Positions 33,988-42,357 of a stretch of DNA of 64,000 nucleotides are shown one piece after another; position 1 is the first letter of the stretch; every line of letters starts with the position of its first letter. The stretch is from SG8-30 sp963715485 (GTDB lineage: Bacteria; Pseudomonadota; Gammaproteobacteria; Steroidobacterales; Steroidobacteraceae). The position numbers and the translations under genes are program-made. Location of the stretch: positions 2,294,001 through 2,358,000 of the forward strand of contig OY970244.1 in assembly GCA_963715485.1 (NCBI GenBank). The letters are read 5' to 3'. The notes under the pieces were generated by a model. It was given only the letters and a program-made list of their open reading frames with translations. It had not been told where the DNA came from and searched no databases.

Positions 33988-34933
33988 CTAGTCGCCGGAG
34001 ACCAGGGACTGCGCGCCCAGCGACACGACCACCGGCACGCCACGCGACTCGTCAAAGGCCCGCTGCACGGCGGACCAGTCAACCGGAATCATCGTCTGCC
34101 GGGTCGCCTCGACCACCAGGCGCGTGAGGTCGGTCTGGGTCGGGCGGCTCGACCACGTCTTCCTTCAGGGCGGGATGTACCTCGACCCAGAGCCGGCCGT
34201 CCTGCCAGCCGAGCTTGAACGGCTGGTTGACGATGGTCACCTTGGTGTTGACCGCCACCATCCCGAACAACTCCTCGATGTCCTCGGGATAGAGGCGCAT
34301 GCAGCCATGGGTCACCTGCATGCCGACACCGGCGGGACGGTTGGTGCCATGAATCAGGTACGCGCCGCCGGGAATTCCGAGGCGCATGGCAAACAGGCCA
34401 AGCGGATTGTCGGGACCGGCGGGGACCACCGTCGGCAGGATGTCGCCCTTGGCAGCGTGTTCATCGCGCACCGACTTGGGTGGATACCAGTTCGGGTTCT
34501 TGACCTTCTGCACGATCCTGGTGGCGCCGAGCGGCGTATGCCAGTCCATCTTGCCAATGCTGACCGGGTAGCTCCAGACTTCCGGCGTCTCGCCTGCATT
34601 CGCCCGAGGGAAGTAGTAGAGCCGATGCTCGGGGAGATTGATGACGATGCCTTCGCGCTTCGCCATCGGCAGCACCCGGTGCTTGGCGAGTTCGATGGTC
34701 ACGCCCGCGCCCGGCAACCATGGATCCACACCGGGGTTCGCGTTGATGATTTCCTCGTAGCCGAGCCCGTGCTCGCGGGCGATGTCGATCAGGGTGTCCT
34801 CGTGCCGTGCTTCGGTCGAGCGTTCCTCGCCGATGAGGTCGCCTGACTCCGGCACAAGCAGATAGCGGTCTGCCCACGCAGAGCCTGAGCAAAGCGACGC
34901 CAGAAGCAAAGCGGCTGCCATGGCTGAACGCAT
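33988..34933 (-). pseudogene. L,D-transpeptidase (YbiS/ErfK type), 3' end displaced by a +1 frameshift
   Basis: Periplasmic YkuD-family enzyme; the ErfK/YbiS group attaches Lpp to peptidoglycan or makes 3-3 crosslinks. From ATG 34933 (GGGAG upstream) it has a signal peptide ending SGSAWA, a LysM-like domain (DTLIDIAREHGLGYEEIINA) and the YkuD domain with HGTNRP and the catalytic VTHGCMRLYPED. The first frame ends early at 34079 as PDRPHAPGGRGDP and on. Deleting one base of the CCC run at 34142-34144 restores PPTQTDLTRLVVEATRQT and 33 more codons to TAG at 33988, giving 314 residues, close to E. coli YbiS/ErfK (306-310). The catalytic domain is complete in either reading, so the protein may still work. 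Confidence 0.85.
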
Positions 34934-35000
34934 CCGGACTCCCTGCCCGCTGCCCGGGCACCTATCAATCATCTGACCGCGTGACCGGGTCGCCGGTTCC

Positions 35001-35972
35001 TCAGAACCGGACGAGCGCGGAACCCCAGGTGAAGCCTCCGCCGAAGGTCTCCATCAGCAGCAACTGACCGCGGCGGATGCGACCGTCGCGGACTGCTGTG
35101 TCGAGCGCCAGCGGAATCGAGGCGGCCGAGGTGTTGCCGTGATCCTGCACGGTGACGATCACCTTTTCCATCGGCATGTCCAGCTTCTCGGCGGCGGACC
35201 TGATGATGCGCAGATTGGCCTGGTGCGGCACCAGCCAGTCGATCTGGTGCTTGTCGATGCCATTCTTGGCAAGCGTCTCGTCGACAAGCCTCGACAACGT
35301 GCGGACCGCCACCTTGAAAACGTCGTTGCCCTGCATGGTGATGCCACTGGGCGCACCAGCCTTCAGCTTGTCGAAGCCGTCCGAGACGCCGTAGGGGTAA
35401 TACAGCAGATCCTTGTAGCGCCCGTCGGAATGCAGGTGAGTGTTGATGATGCCGGCCTCGACCGACGGCGTCAGCACCACCGCGCCGGCGCCGTCGCCGA
35501 ACAGCACGCAGGTGCCGCGGTCGGACCAGTCGGTGATCCGGCTGAGGCATTCGACCCCGACCACCAGCGCGCACTTGGCTTCGCCAAGGCGCACATACTT
35601 GTCGGCCACCGACAGCGCGTAGATGAATCCGCTACACGCGGTCTCCAGTGCAAAGGACGGGCAGCCGTGGATGCCGAGGCGCTCCTGGAGCAGCGTACCT
35701 GTGTTGGGGAAGATCCGGTCCGGGGTGGTGGTGCCGACGACGATGAAATCGACATCGTCCACGGTCAGACCCGCGGAGCGAATAGCGCGCCGCGCGGCGT
35801 GCTCGGCCAGCGAGGAGCTGGTCTCGTCGTCGGCGGCAATGTGCCTGCGCTCGATACCCGTGCGGCTGCGGATCCACTCGTCCGTCGTGTCGACCGTCTT
35901 CTCGAGGTCGGCGTTCGTCACGACCTTCTCTGGCAGGTAGCTGCCGGTTCCGGCTATGCGCGAGTACATCAT
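35001..35972 (-). CDS. fabH: 3-oxoacyl-ACP synthase III (KAS III)
   Basis: Starts fatty-acid synthesis by condensing acetyl-CoA with malonyl-ACP. The 323-residue protein has the complete Cys-His-Asn triad: ETACSGFIYAL, PHQANLRI and DHGNTSAASIPLAL, and the glycine-rich end ETFGGGFTWGSALVRF. Two consecutive ATGs at 35972 and 35969 are both possible starts. It lies 118 bases after rpmF. plsX, which usually sits between rpmF and fabH in gammaproteobacteria, is absent here, and fabD-fabG do not follow; the next gene is the L,D-transpeptidase. Confidence 0.96.
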   Translation of the reverse strand: MMYSRIAGTGSYLPEKVVTNADLEKTVDTTDEWIRSRTGIERRHIAADDETSSSLAEHAARRAIRSAGLTVDDVDFIVVGTTTPDRIFPNTGTLLQERLGIHGCPSFALETACSGFIYALSVADKYVRLGEAKCALVVGVECLSRITDWSDRGTCVLFGDGAGAVVLTPSVEAGIINTHLHSDGRYKDLLYYPYGVSDGFDKLKAGAPSGITMQGNDVFKVAVRTLSRLVDETLAKNGIDKHQIDWLVPHQANLRIIRSAAEKLDMPMEKVIVTVQDHGNTSAASIPLALDTAVRDGRIRRGQLLLMETFGGGFTWGSALVRF

Positions 35973-36061
35973 GCCAGCCTACTCCCTCGGCCCGCTGCAC
36001 GCCCACCATCGCCGATCGTGCGCGAGCCGCTGCGCGTCGCAGGCCTCGCCATGCGACGGCA

Positions 36062-36079
36062 GCCGGCCTTGCGGCCGGC
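36062..36079. other. GC-rich hairpin between rpmF and fabH
   Basis: GCCGGCC and GGCCGGC pair over 7 bp around TTGC, 11 bases downstream of rpmF. No T run follows on the minus strand. It may partly uncouple rpmF from fabH or mark a 3' processing site. Confidence 0.4.
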
Positions 36080-36090
36080 GTTGATGGTCG

Positions 36091-36282
36091 TCAGCCCTTG
36101 GTGTCCTCGTCCGGCGTCTCGATCACCTTCTTGCCGCGATAGTAGCCGTCGCGGCTGATGCGATGACGCGCGTGCGTCTCGCCGGTGGTCGGGTCCTTCG
36201 ACAGGGCGGGCGTCTTCAGCTTGTCATGGCCGCGGCGCATGCCGCGGGTGGACGGCGTGCGTCGGCTCTTCTGAACGGGCAT
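36091..36282 (-). CDS. rpmF: 50S ribosomal protein L32
   Basis: The 63-residue protein begins MPVQKSRRTPSTRGMRRGHD and contains TGETHARHRISRDGYYRGKKV, the standard bacterial L32 layout. It lacks the zinc cysteines found in some phyla, as is usual for gammaproteobacterial L32. It is 15 bases after yceD in the conserved yceD-rpmF-fab order. Confidence 0.97.
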   Translation of the reverse strand: MPVQKSRRTPSTRGMRRGHDKLKTPALSKDPTTGETHARHRISRDGYYRGKKVIETPDEDTKG

Positions 36283-36297
36283 CTGAGTTCTCCAGTC

Positions 36298-36819
36298 CTA
36301 ATGCTTCAACAAATCCTGCAACTGCGCGAAAGGCCGGTGCGTCTCTGGCTCCGGCTCGTCGCGCGTATCCGTCACGGCGGGCCGCGCAGTCTCGGCACAC
36401 CGCGTCCCGCCACCGTGCAGTGGCACGATCGGCATGGACAGCAACAACTCGTCCTCCACCAGCGAATCGATGTCGATCCTGCCGTCATCGGTGGGCACGG
36501 CTTCGAAACCCTCCGGCACTACCGGGGCAGCGTCATCGCCGGCTACGAACGCCAGTCGCACACTCGATGCCAGCGGCTGCTCGTATGGCTCGAGGCAGCG
36601 CTGGCACTTCAGCGTGGCGACCGCCTCGACCGCCAACTCGCAACTCGCTACGCCGCCGGCGACCCGCGCGAAGCTGAATCGTGCGATCGCCTCGCCTCCC
36701 GGGCCCGCCAGAAGATCGGACAATCGCGACAGCTGGTCGAGCCGGTAACGCCTCTCAACGCTGGCGCCCTCGGCAGCCAGCACGTCGACGTCGACTCGAT
36801 CTGGACGGAGCGCTGGCAT
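36298..36819 (-). CDS. yceD: YceD family (DUF177) protein
   Basis: Accessory protein encoded before rpmF in most bacteria; relatives are linked to 23S rRNA processing, though the mechanism is unsettled. From ATG 36819 the product is 173 residues, the length of E. coli YceD. It has the CxxC in TLKCQRCLEPYEQPL and the acidic IDIDSLVEDELLLSMPIVPLH (quoted across the limit in two parts: IDIDSLVEDELLL, SMPIVPLH) typical of the family. A longer frame to 36879 would run into the divergent promoter region. It is divergent from maf, 82 bases apart. Confidence 0.92.
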   Translation of the reverse strand: MPALRPDRVDVDVLAAEGASVERRYRLDQLSRLSDLLAGPGGEAIARFSFARVAGGVASCELAVEAVATLKCQRCLEPYEQPLASSVRLAFVAGDDAAPVVPEGFEAVPTDDGRIDIDSLVEDELLLSMPIVPLHGGGTRCAETARPAVTDTRDEPEPETHRPFAQLQDLLKH

Positions 36820-36901
36820 GGGCGCGGTATCATAGTGACCGCAGACGCCGCTGTCAAAGCGCGTGTGCGCGCAAATCATTGTTTTTTATGGTGCTATCCG
36901 G

Positions 36902-37487
36902 ATGGAAGATTCGCTCATCCTGGCTTCGACCTCCCGCTACCGGGCCGGACTGCTGGAGCGACTCGGGCGGCCTTTCGCCGTTGAGGCACCGGGAATCCGA
37001 CGAGGGGCCTCTGGCCGGCGAAAGTCCGCGCGAGCGTGCGCTGCGCCTGGCACGGGCCAAGGCATCGGCGGTCGCCGCAAGAAACCCGCAGGCCTGGGTG
37101 TTGGGGTCGGACCAGTTGGCCGTCCGCGAGGGCCAAGTGCTGGGCAAGCCGCTCGACGCGCGCCGCTGTGAGGCCCAGCTGCTGGCCTCCAGCGGCCGCC
37201 GCGTCGAGTTCCTGACTGCTGCTTGCCTCATGCGAGCCTCGGATGGGCGCAGCCTCGACCACCTCGACACGACGCTGGTCCAGTTCCGGGTGCTTTCCCC
37301 CGGCGAGATCCAGCGCTACGTCGAGCGCGAACAACCGCTGGACTGCGCCGGCGGCTTCAAGTGCGAGGGGCTTGGCATCGCCCTGTTCGAACGCATCGAG
37401 TCGGTCGACCCGACGGCGCTCATTGGCCTGCCTCTCATCTGGGTCGCGCAGGCCCTGAGGGAAGTGGGTCTGGATCCTCTGCGCTAG
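36902..37487 (+). pseudogene. Maf/YceF nucleotide pyrophosphatase, +1 frameshift near the N-terminus
   Basis: House-cleaning enzyme of the Maf family; YceF prefers m7GTP. From ATG 36902 the first frame reads MEDSLILASTSRYRAGLLER and LGRPFAVEAPG, the normal Maf opening with the SxSRxR substrate loop. The second frame carries DEGPLAGESPRERALRLA, the catalytic Asp in VLGSDQLAV, and YVEREQPLDCAGGFKCEG. Removing one C of the CC at 36997-36998 gives APGIDEGPLAGESP and a 194-residue protein, exactly the E. coli YceF length. No other defect is seen. Divergent from yceD as in other gammaproteobacteria; repeat copy C follows within 35 bases. Confidence 0.88.
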
Positions 37488-37520
37488 CGGATAGCGAGAA
37501 GGCAAACGCCAAGGGAGCGG

Positions 37521-37583
37521 GGCGGGGTCCCCCGGCGAGCGAGTTGCGTTCTTCCGAGCGAACGGGGGAATCCCCGGCCCCGC
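37521..37583. repeat. dispersed hairpin repeat, copy C (between maf and rluC)
   Basis: The best-formed copy. GCGGGGCGGGGTCCCCCG near one end is nearly complementary to CGGGGGAATCCCCGGCCCCG at the other, giving an imperfect stem of about 18 bp around a loop with GCGAGCGAGTTGCG and TTCTTCCGAGCGAA. It lies between two convergent genes, where it could end transcription from both sides. GCGGATAGCG just upstream (37487-37497) is shared with copy A. Confidence 0.75.
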
Positions 37584-37614
37584 GACCGCATGCAGCCTCG
37601 CTTCTGACCGCCTG

Positions 37615-38577
37615 CTATCGGCGTTTCTTCTCCAGCCTCTCCACCACCGCCGACAGGTCCGCTGGCAACGCCGCAGTGATGCGGCACTTCCTGCCGGTGT
37701 CCGGCCAGGTGAAGGCTATCGCGTGCGCGTGCAGGAACATCCGTCGCAACCCCAACTCGCGCATGCTCAAGTTGAATTCCCGCTCGCCATATTTGTCGTC
37801 GCCAGCAATGGGATGGCCTGCATAGGCCGCATGCACCCGGATCTGGTGGGTGCGCCCGGTGTGAATCTCGACCTCCATGAGCGTCGCCTGCTGGCCGAAG
37901 CTCCCGACCGGCTTGAAGGTGCTGGCCGCGTCTTTGCCTTCCACGTGAACCTTGACCACCCGTTCGCCCCCCTGGCGCAGGTTGGTCTTGAGCGGCGCGT
38001 CGATCCGTTTCTTGCCGAGCGTCCAGCGACCCTTGAGCAAGGCGAGATAGGTTTTCTCGACAGCGCCATCGCGCAACAAGGCGTGCATCATGCGCAGCGA
38101 GCCACGATCCTTGGCCACGACAAGCACCCCGCTGGTGTCCCGGTCGAGCCGGTGTACGAGTTCCAGTTCGCTGTCCGGCCGATCCGCCCGCAGCACCTCG
38201 ATGGCGCCGAACGACAGGCCGGAGCCTCCGTGTACCGCGAGGCCGGAAGGCTTGTCGAGGGCGAGGATCCGCTCGTCCTCGTGGATGACGGCTGCGCGAA
38301 CCTCCGCCCGCAGGGCATCTGGCACCCGGCCTGGCGTTTCAGGCGCAGCCACCCGGACCGGCGGCAGTCGAACGTCGTCGCCGTCCTCCAGGCGCTGCTC
38401 GGGCTTCGCGCGGCGACCATTGACCCGGACTTCGCCGCGCCGCAGCAACCGGTAAATGTGGCTGCGGGGCACCCCTTTCAGTTCGCGGAGGAGAAAATTG
38501 TCGATTCTCTGCCCTCCTTCGCCGGGCCCCACGCTGACGTGACGCACTGCAACAGGGGCTGCTTCAGGTGGAAGCAT
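37615..38577 (-). CDS. rluC: 23S rRNA pseudouridine synthase RluC
   Basis: Makes pseudouridines 955, 2504 and 2580 of 23S rRNA (E. coli numbering). The 320-residue protein has an N-terminal S4 domain (IDNFLLRELKGVPRSHIYRL, RRGEVRVNGRRAK) and the RluA-type catalytic domain with HRLDRDTSGVLVVAKD, which holds the catalytic Asp, and TGRTHQIRVHAAYAGHPIAGD. RluC is preferred over RluD because of the neighbourhood: divergent from rne, as in E. coli. The ATG at 38577 is 434 bases from the rne start. Confidence 0.93.
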   Translation of the reverse strand: MLPPEAAPVAVRHVSVGPGEGGQRIDNFLLRELKGVPRSHIYRLLRRGEVRVNGRRAKPEQRLEDGDDVRLPPVRVAAPETPGRVPDALRAEVRAAVIHEDERILALDKPSGLAVHGGSGLSFGAIEVLRADRPDSELELVHRLDRDTSGVLVVAKDRGSLRMMHALLRDGAVEKTYLALLKGRWTLGKKRIDAPLKTNLRQGGERVVKVHVEGKDAASTFKPVGSFGQQATLMEVEIHTGRTHQIRVHAAYAGHPIAGDDKYGEREFNLSMRELGLRRMFLHAHAIAFTWPDTGRKCRITAALPADLSAVVERLEKKRR

Positions 38578-39011
38578 AAAGATTCCCTAAGGTATTGATT
38601 TTCTAGATGCTCGGCTGCTAGTGTTAGCGCCCGTCAGTGAGGCTGGCGCCCTTCCCTCGAATCGTGGCGCGGCTACCGACGACTGCGCGGCCCCCCGTGA
38701 GCACACCCCGCTAGACCGGCAGGTGTCCTATCCGGGCAGGGGCCGCATATTAGTTGGTCCTGGTCTACCAGGCCATCGCCCGGCCGAAAGCTTGGATACG
38801 TGCCCAGTGAGGCACGGTCCGTGGAAGAGCAGAGAATCCCCAGGCATGTCCCCCTCGACGAGACATGAAGCAGGAGTCCGGCAGCACGCCAATGAGCGCG
38901 CCGCCTGCCTGCGGCATGGACGGTCGTCCTGCCCGGTGACGAACGAACTCCCCACGCCCGCCTCGACACGCTTCCCAGGCTTCCCGGCCCCTCGACCCTC
39001 GGATGGGGCAA
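38578..39011 (+). promoter_or_regulatory. long rne 5' leader and rluC/rne divergent promoters
   Basis: No gene is seen in these 434 bases. A promoter-like pair facing rne is TTGATT (38595-38600) and TAGTGT (38619-38624) with an 18-base spacer, which would give a leader of about 380 nt. Two perfect small hairpins lie within it: CCTGG-TCTA-CCAGG (38759-38772) and CGTGCC-CAGTGA-GGCACG (38799-38816). E. coli rne has a 361-nt leader whose hairpins let RNase E control its own message; the similar length and position suggest the same here. Confidence 0.5.
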
Positions 39012-41813
39012 ATGAAAAGAATGCTAGTCAACGCAACTCAACAGGAAGAGTTGCGCGTAGCCCTGGTTGACGGCCAGAAGCTCTACGACCTCTCGATCGA
39101 ACTTCCGTCGCGCGAGCAGAAGAAGGCCAATGTCTACAAGGGCCGGATCACTCGCGTCGAGCCCAGTCTCGAAGCAGCCTTTGTCGACTATGGCTCCGAG
39201 CGCCAGGGCTTCCTGCCGCTGAAGGAAGTCGCCCGCGAGTACTTCCGCTATCAGCCAGCCCCAGGCGCGCGTTTCAACATCAAGGACATCCTCCAGGAAG
39301 GCCAGGAACTGATCGTCCAGGTCGAGAAGGAGGAACGCGGCAACAAGGGTGCGGCGTTGACCACCTTCATCAGCCTGGCCGGGAGGTTCCTGGTACTGAT
39401 GCCCAACAATCCCCGTGCCGGCGGCGTATCGCGCCGCATCGAGGGCGAGGACCGTGACGCGACCCGCGACGCGCTCGAGCAGCTGCGCCTGCCCGACGGC
39501 ATGGGCAGCATCGTTCGCACCGCCGGGGTCGGCCGCTCGCCGGAAGAGCTGCAGTGGGACCTCGACAACCTGCGCGCCAACTGGGACGCGATCATTGACG
39601 CCGCCGGGCGCCGCGCTGCGCCATTCCTGATCTACCAGGAAAGCGACGCGGTCACGCGCTCGCTGCGCGACTACATGTCCGACGACATCGGCGAGGTACT
39701 GATTGACGAGCCCGGCGCCCACCAGCGGGCGCTGGAGTACGTCCAGCGATTCCTGACCCCCGAGGCGCAGCGCACGATAAAGCTCTACGAAGACGACGTG
39801 CCGCTGTTTACGCGCTTCCAGATAGAGAGCCAGATCGAGTCTGCGTACTCGCACACGGTGCACCTGCCCTCGGGCGGCAGCATCGTGATCGACTACACCG
39901 AGGCACTGGTCTCCATCGACATCAACTCGGCACGCGCCACCCGCGGCGCCGACATCGAGACTACGGCCTGTAATACCAACCTCGAGGCGGCCGACGAAAT
40001 CGCCCGGCAGCTCAGGCTGCGCGACCTCGGTGGCCTGATCGTCATCGATTTCATCGACATGGAGTCGAAGAAGAACCAGCAGGCGGTGGAAGACCGCTTG
40101 CGCGACGCGGTCCGCATGGACAAGGCGCGGATCCAGATCGGACGGATATCGCGCTTTGGCCTGCTCGAGATGTCCCGCCAGCGCCTGCGCCCGTCCCTCG
40201 GCGAGGCGACCCACACGGTCTGCCCGCGCTGCAGCGGAATGGGTACGATCAGGAGCGTCGAGTCCATGGCGCTCGCGGTCTTGCGCCTGATCGGCGAAGA
40301 GGCCCGCAAGGACCGTACCGCGCGCGTCGTGGCACAACTACCGGTGGACGTCGCAACTTTCCTGATCAATGAGAAGCGCGAGTGGCTGAACGAGGTCGAG
40401 TCCCGCGGCAACGTCGACATCATCCTGGTACCGAACCCCAACATCGAGACCCCGAATTACTCGATCAAGCGGGTCCGTGACGACGAACTGAACCTGCCAG
40501 AGAACGCCGGCATCAGCTACCAGATGGCCGAGCAGGCGCCGCTCGAGATCGAATTCAAGACCGCAGCGGAAAAGAAGCCGCCGAGCGCCGGCCCAGCCGT
40601 ACAAACCATCGTGCCTGCGGCGCCAGCCCCTGCGGCACCAGCACCGAAGGCCGCGGCCGCAGCCGCGCAAGCGCCGGCGGGCCCAGGCTTGCTTGCGCGC
40701 CTGTTTGGCTGGCTCGGTGCCGGCAAGGCAGAGCCCGAGCCCGAACCGGCGCCGGAACCGAAGGCGGCGGCGCCACGGCGTGGGCGCGACAGCCGTGGCG
40801 ACGGCGGGCGCCGTCGCGGCCGCAGTGATCGCCGTCCGGACAGATCCGAGCGCAGCACCAGGCCGGGGCCCGACCGCCAGTCTGAGGGTGAACGCGGCGA
40901 GCGTCAGGCGCGCCCGGTGCGAGGAGAAAGCGCGGAGCGTAGCGAGCGTGGTGGAGAGAGAAGCCGCTCGCGCGACCGGAACCGCGGTCGCTCGCGCAGC
41001 CGACCGGATGCACAGGCGGCGCAGCCCGGTGACCGGCCGGAACCCGGGCAGGCTACTGCCAGCGAGACCGAGCGTAATGCCATCATGCCGGCAGCCGCCG
41101 TCACGGCGGGCGCAGCGGCTACGTCCGAATCGCCGGGCGACGGGGAGAACAGGACCGATGGCGAGCGCAAGCGTCGTCGTCGCCGCCGCCGGGGCCGCGG
41201 CGGATCGCGGGGTGGTGCCGAACAGGGCGCCGCGGGGGCTGCGGCCGAGGCAGGCACATCGACAGATGACGCTCGCGAGGCAGGCATGGAGTCGACCGTG
41301 TCGCAGCCTTCGAGCGAAGCAGAGTCGACCGTGTCGAGCACGGCCGACACCCAGCCATTGCAGGTCCTTGCCGAGCCAACAGGCTTGCCGGTCGCTTATG
41401 AGCCGCCGGGCGTGCCAGTGGTGAGCGAATTCGCAACGACTCCTGAACCCGCCGCTGCCCACGAGCCCAGCGGGACGCCCACTGCCACTGAGACGCCGGC
41501 CGAGCCACCGCAGCAATCCGCGCCAATTGCCACTGCAGCGGCTGCCGCAGCCGAACGGACCGCTGACAGGCCCGCGCTTGTGGAGCCGGTCATCGAGGCG
41601 GAGCCGGAACCAGTCAGCGGCGAGAAGCCAGTAGCCACCGGAGCACCCGAAGCAGCGGCAACGGTCGAACCGGCAACTGCTGCCGAAGCGAACGACGAGA
41701 TCGAGGAAGACTCAGTGGAGGCCGGCAGACCACCCGTAACGCGCCCGACTTATACGGTCTGGTCATCGGGACCGAGCAGCGACAGTCACCACTTCGGGCC
41801 GAAGGAAGAATGA
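39012..41813 (+). CDS. rne: ribonuclease E
   Basis: Main endonuclease of RNA decay and processing and scaffold of the degradosome. The 933-residue protein (E. coli 1061) begins MKRMLVNATQQEELRVAL, has an S1 domain (about 35-125), 5' sensor, the DNase I-like catalytic site with VSIDINSARATRG and LIVIDFIDMESKKNQ, and the zinc link CPRCSGMG near 405. The C-terminal 400 residues are low-complexity: arginine-rich blocks (GGRRRGRSDRRPDRSER, RRRRRRRGRGG) likely to bind RNA, then an Ala/Glu/Pro/Thr-rich stretch, ending YTVWSSGPSSDSHHFG. The ATG at 39012 matches the family; one at 39003 is also in frame. Confidence 0.97.
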   Translation: MKRMLVNATQQEELRVALVDGQKLYDLSIELPSREQKKANVYKGRITRVEPSLEAAFVDYGSERQGFLPLKEVAREYFRYQPAPGARFNIKDILQEGQELIVQVEKEERGNKGAALTTFISLAGRFLVLMPNNPRAGGVSRRIEGEDRDATRDALEQLRLPDGMGSIVRTAGVGRSPEELQWDLDNLRANWDAIIDAAGRRAAPFLIYQESDAVTRSLRDYMSDDIGEVLIDEPGAHQRALEYVQRFLTPEAQRTIKLYEDDVPLFTRFQIESQIESAYSHTVHLPSGGSIVIDYTEALVSIDINSARATRGADIETTACNTNLEAADEIARQLRLRDLGGLIVIDFIDMESKKNQQAVEDRLRDAVRMDKARIQIGRISRFGLLEMSRQRLRPSLGEATHTVCPRCSGMGTIRSVESMALAVLRLIGEEARKDRTARVVAQLPVDVATFLINEKREWLNEVESRGNVDIILVPNPNIETPNYSIKRVRDDELNLPENAGISYQMAEQAPLEIEFKTAAEKKPPSAGPAVQTIVPAAPAPAAPAPKAAAAAAQAPAGPGLLARLFGWLGAGKAEPEPEPAPEPKAAAPRRGRDSRGDGGRRRGRSDRRPDRSERSTRPGPDRQSEGERGERQARPVRGESAERSERGGERSRSRDRNRGRSRSRPDAQAAQPGDRPEPGQATASETERNAIMPAAAVTAGAAATSESPGDGENRTDGERKRRRRRRRGRGGSRGGAEQGAAGAAAEAGTSTDDAREAGMESTVSQPSSEAESTVSSTADTQPLQVLAEPTGLPVAYEPPGVPVVSEFATTPEPAAAHEPSGTPTATETPAEPPQQSAPIATAAAAAAERTADRPALVEPVIEAEPEPVSGEKPVATGAPEAAATVEPATAAEANDEIEEDSVEAGRPPVTRPTYTVWSSGPSSDSHHFGPKEE

Positions 41814-41821
41814 ATTGACGC

Positions 41822-41848
41822 GACTGGCGCCGCTGGGAGGCGCCGGTC
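41822..41848. terminator. hairpin between convergent rne and the phosphatase gene
   Basis: GACTGGCGCC and GGCGCCGGTC pair over 10 bp (one G-U) around a 7-base loop, 8 bases after the rne stop and 8 before the phosphatase stop. There is no T run on either strand, so its strength as a terminator is uncertain. Confidence 0.45.
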
Positions 41849-41855
41849 ACGGCGC

Positions 41856-42323
41856 TCATCCCTTCAACGCCGCCAGCAGCCCGTGCGCCGCCTCTTCCAC
41901 GAGGTCGAGCACCTGCTCGAAACCCGACTCGCCGCCGTAGTACGGGTCGGGCACCTCTCGCATTCCCGCCTCGGGCGCGTAATCGAGCAATAGCTGGATT
42001 CGTTGGCGCTGGCCGGCCGGCGCGATCCGGACCAGGTGCGCCAGGTTCTCCTCATCCATCGCGAGCACGAGGTCGAAGCGCAGGAAGTCCTCGCGGGTAA
42101 CCACGCGCGCGCGCAGGTCCTGCATCGCAATTCCCCGCCTGCGGGCAGCGGCTATGGCACGGTTGTCCGGCGGCTCGCCCACGTGATAGGCATGAGTACC
42201 TGCGGAATCGATGACAACGTCGAAATTCCGCCCCTCACGGCGAACGACGTCACGAAAAACCGCCTCCGCCGTAGGCGAGCGGCAGATATTGCCCATGCAG
42301 ACGAAAAGAATCTGGTGTGCCAC
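41856..42323 (-). CDS. low-molecular-weight protein-tyrosine phosphatase
   Basis: Dephosphorylates phosphotyrosine, often on Wzc-type polysaccharide kinases. From GTG 42323 the product is 155 residues and starts VAHQILFVCMGNICRSPTAE, with the complete C-X5-R-S phosphate loop. The general-acid aspartate is in VPDPYYGGESGF, the DPY form usual for this family. The longer frame to 42425 adds a basic tail with no homology. It is the last gene of the long minus-strand envelope array, 34 bases after the aminotransferase. No tyrosine kinase or capsule gene is nearby, so its target is unknown. Confidence 0.92.
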   Translation of the reverse strand: MAHQILFVCMGNICRSPTAEAVFRDVVRREGRNFDVVIDSAGTHAYHVGEPPDNRAIAAARRRGIAMQDLRARVVTREDFLRFDLVLAMDEENLAHLVRIAPAGQRQRIQLLLDYAPEAGMREVPDPYYGGESGFEQVLDLVEEAAHGLLAALKG

Positions 42324-42357
42324 GGTAGCGCTCCGTGCTGCCCGTCCTGGCCCGATA

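Noticed and set aside
40338..41516. 392-codon open frame antisense to the rne C-terminal region
   Set aside because: Low-complexity shadow of the repetitive RNase E tail.
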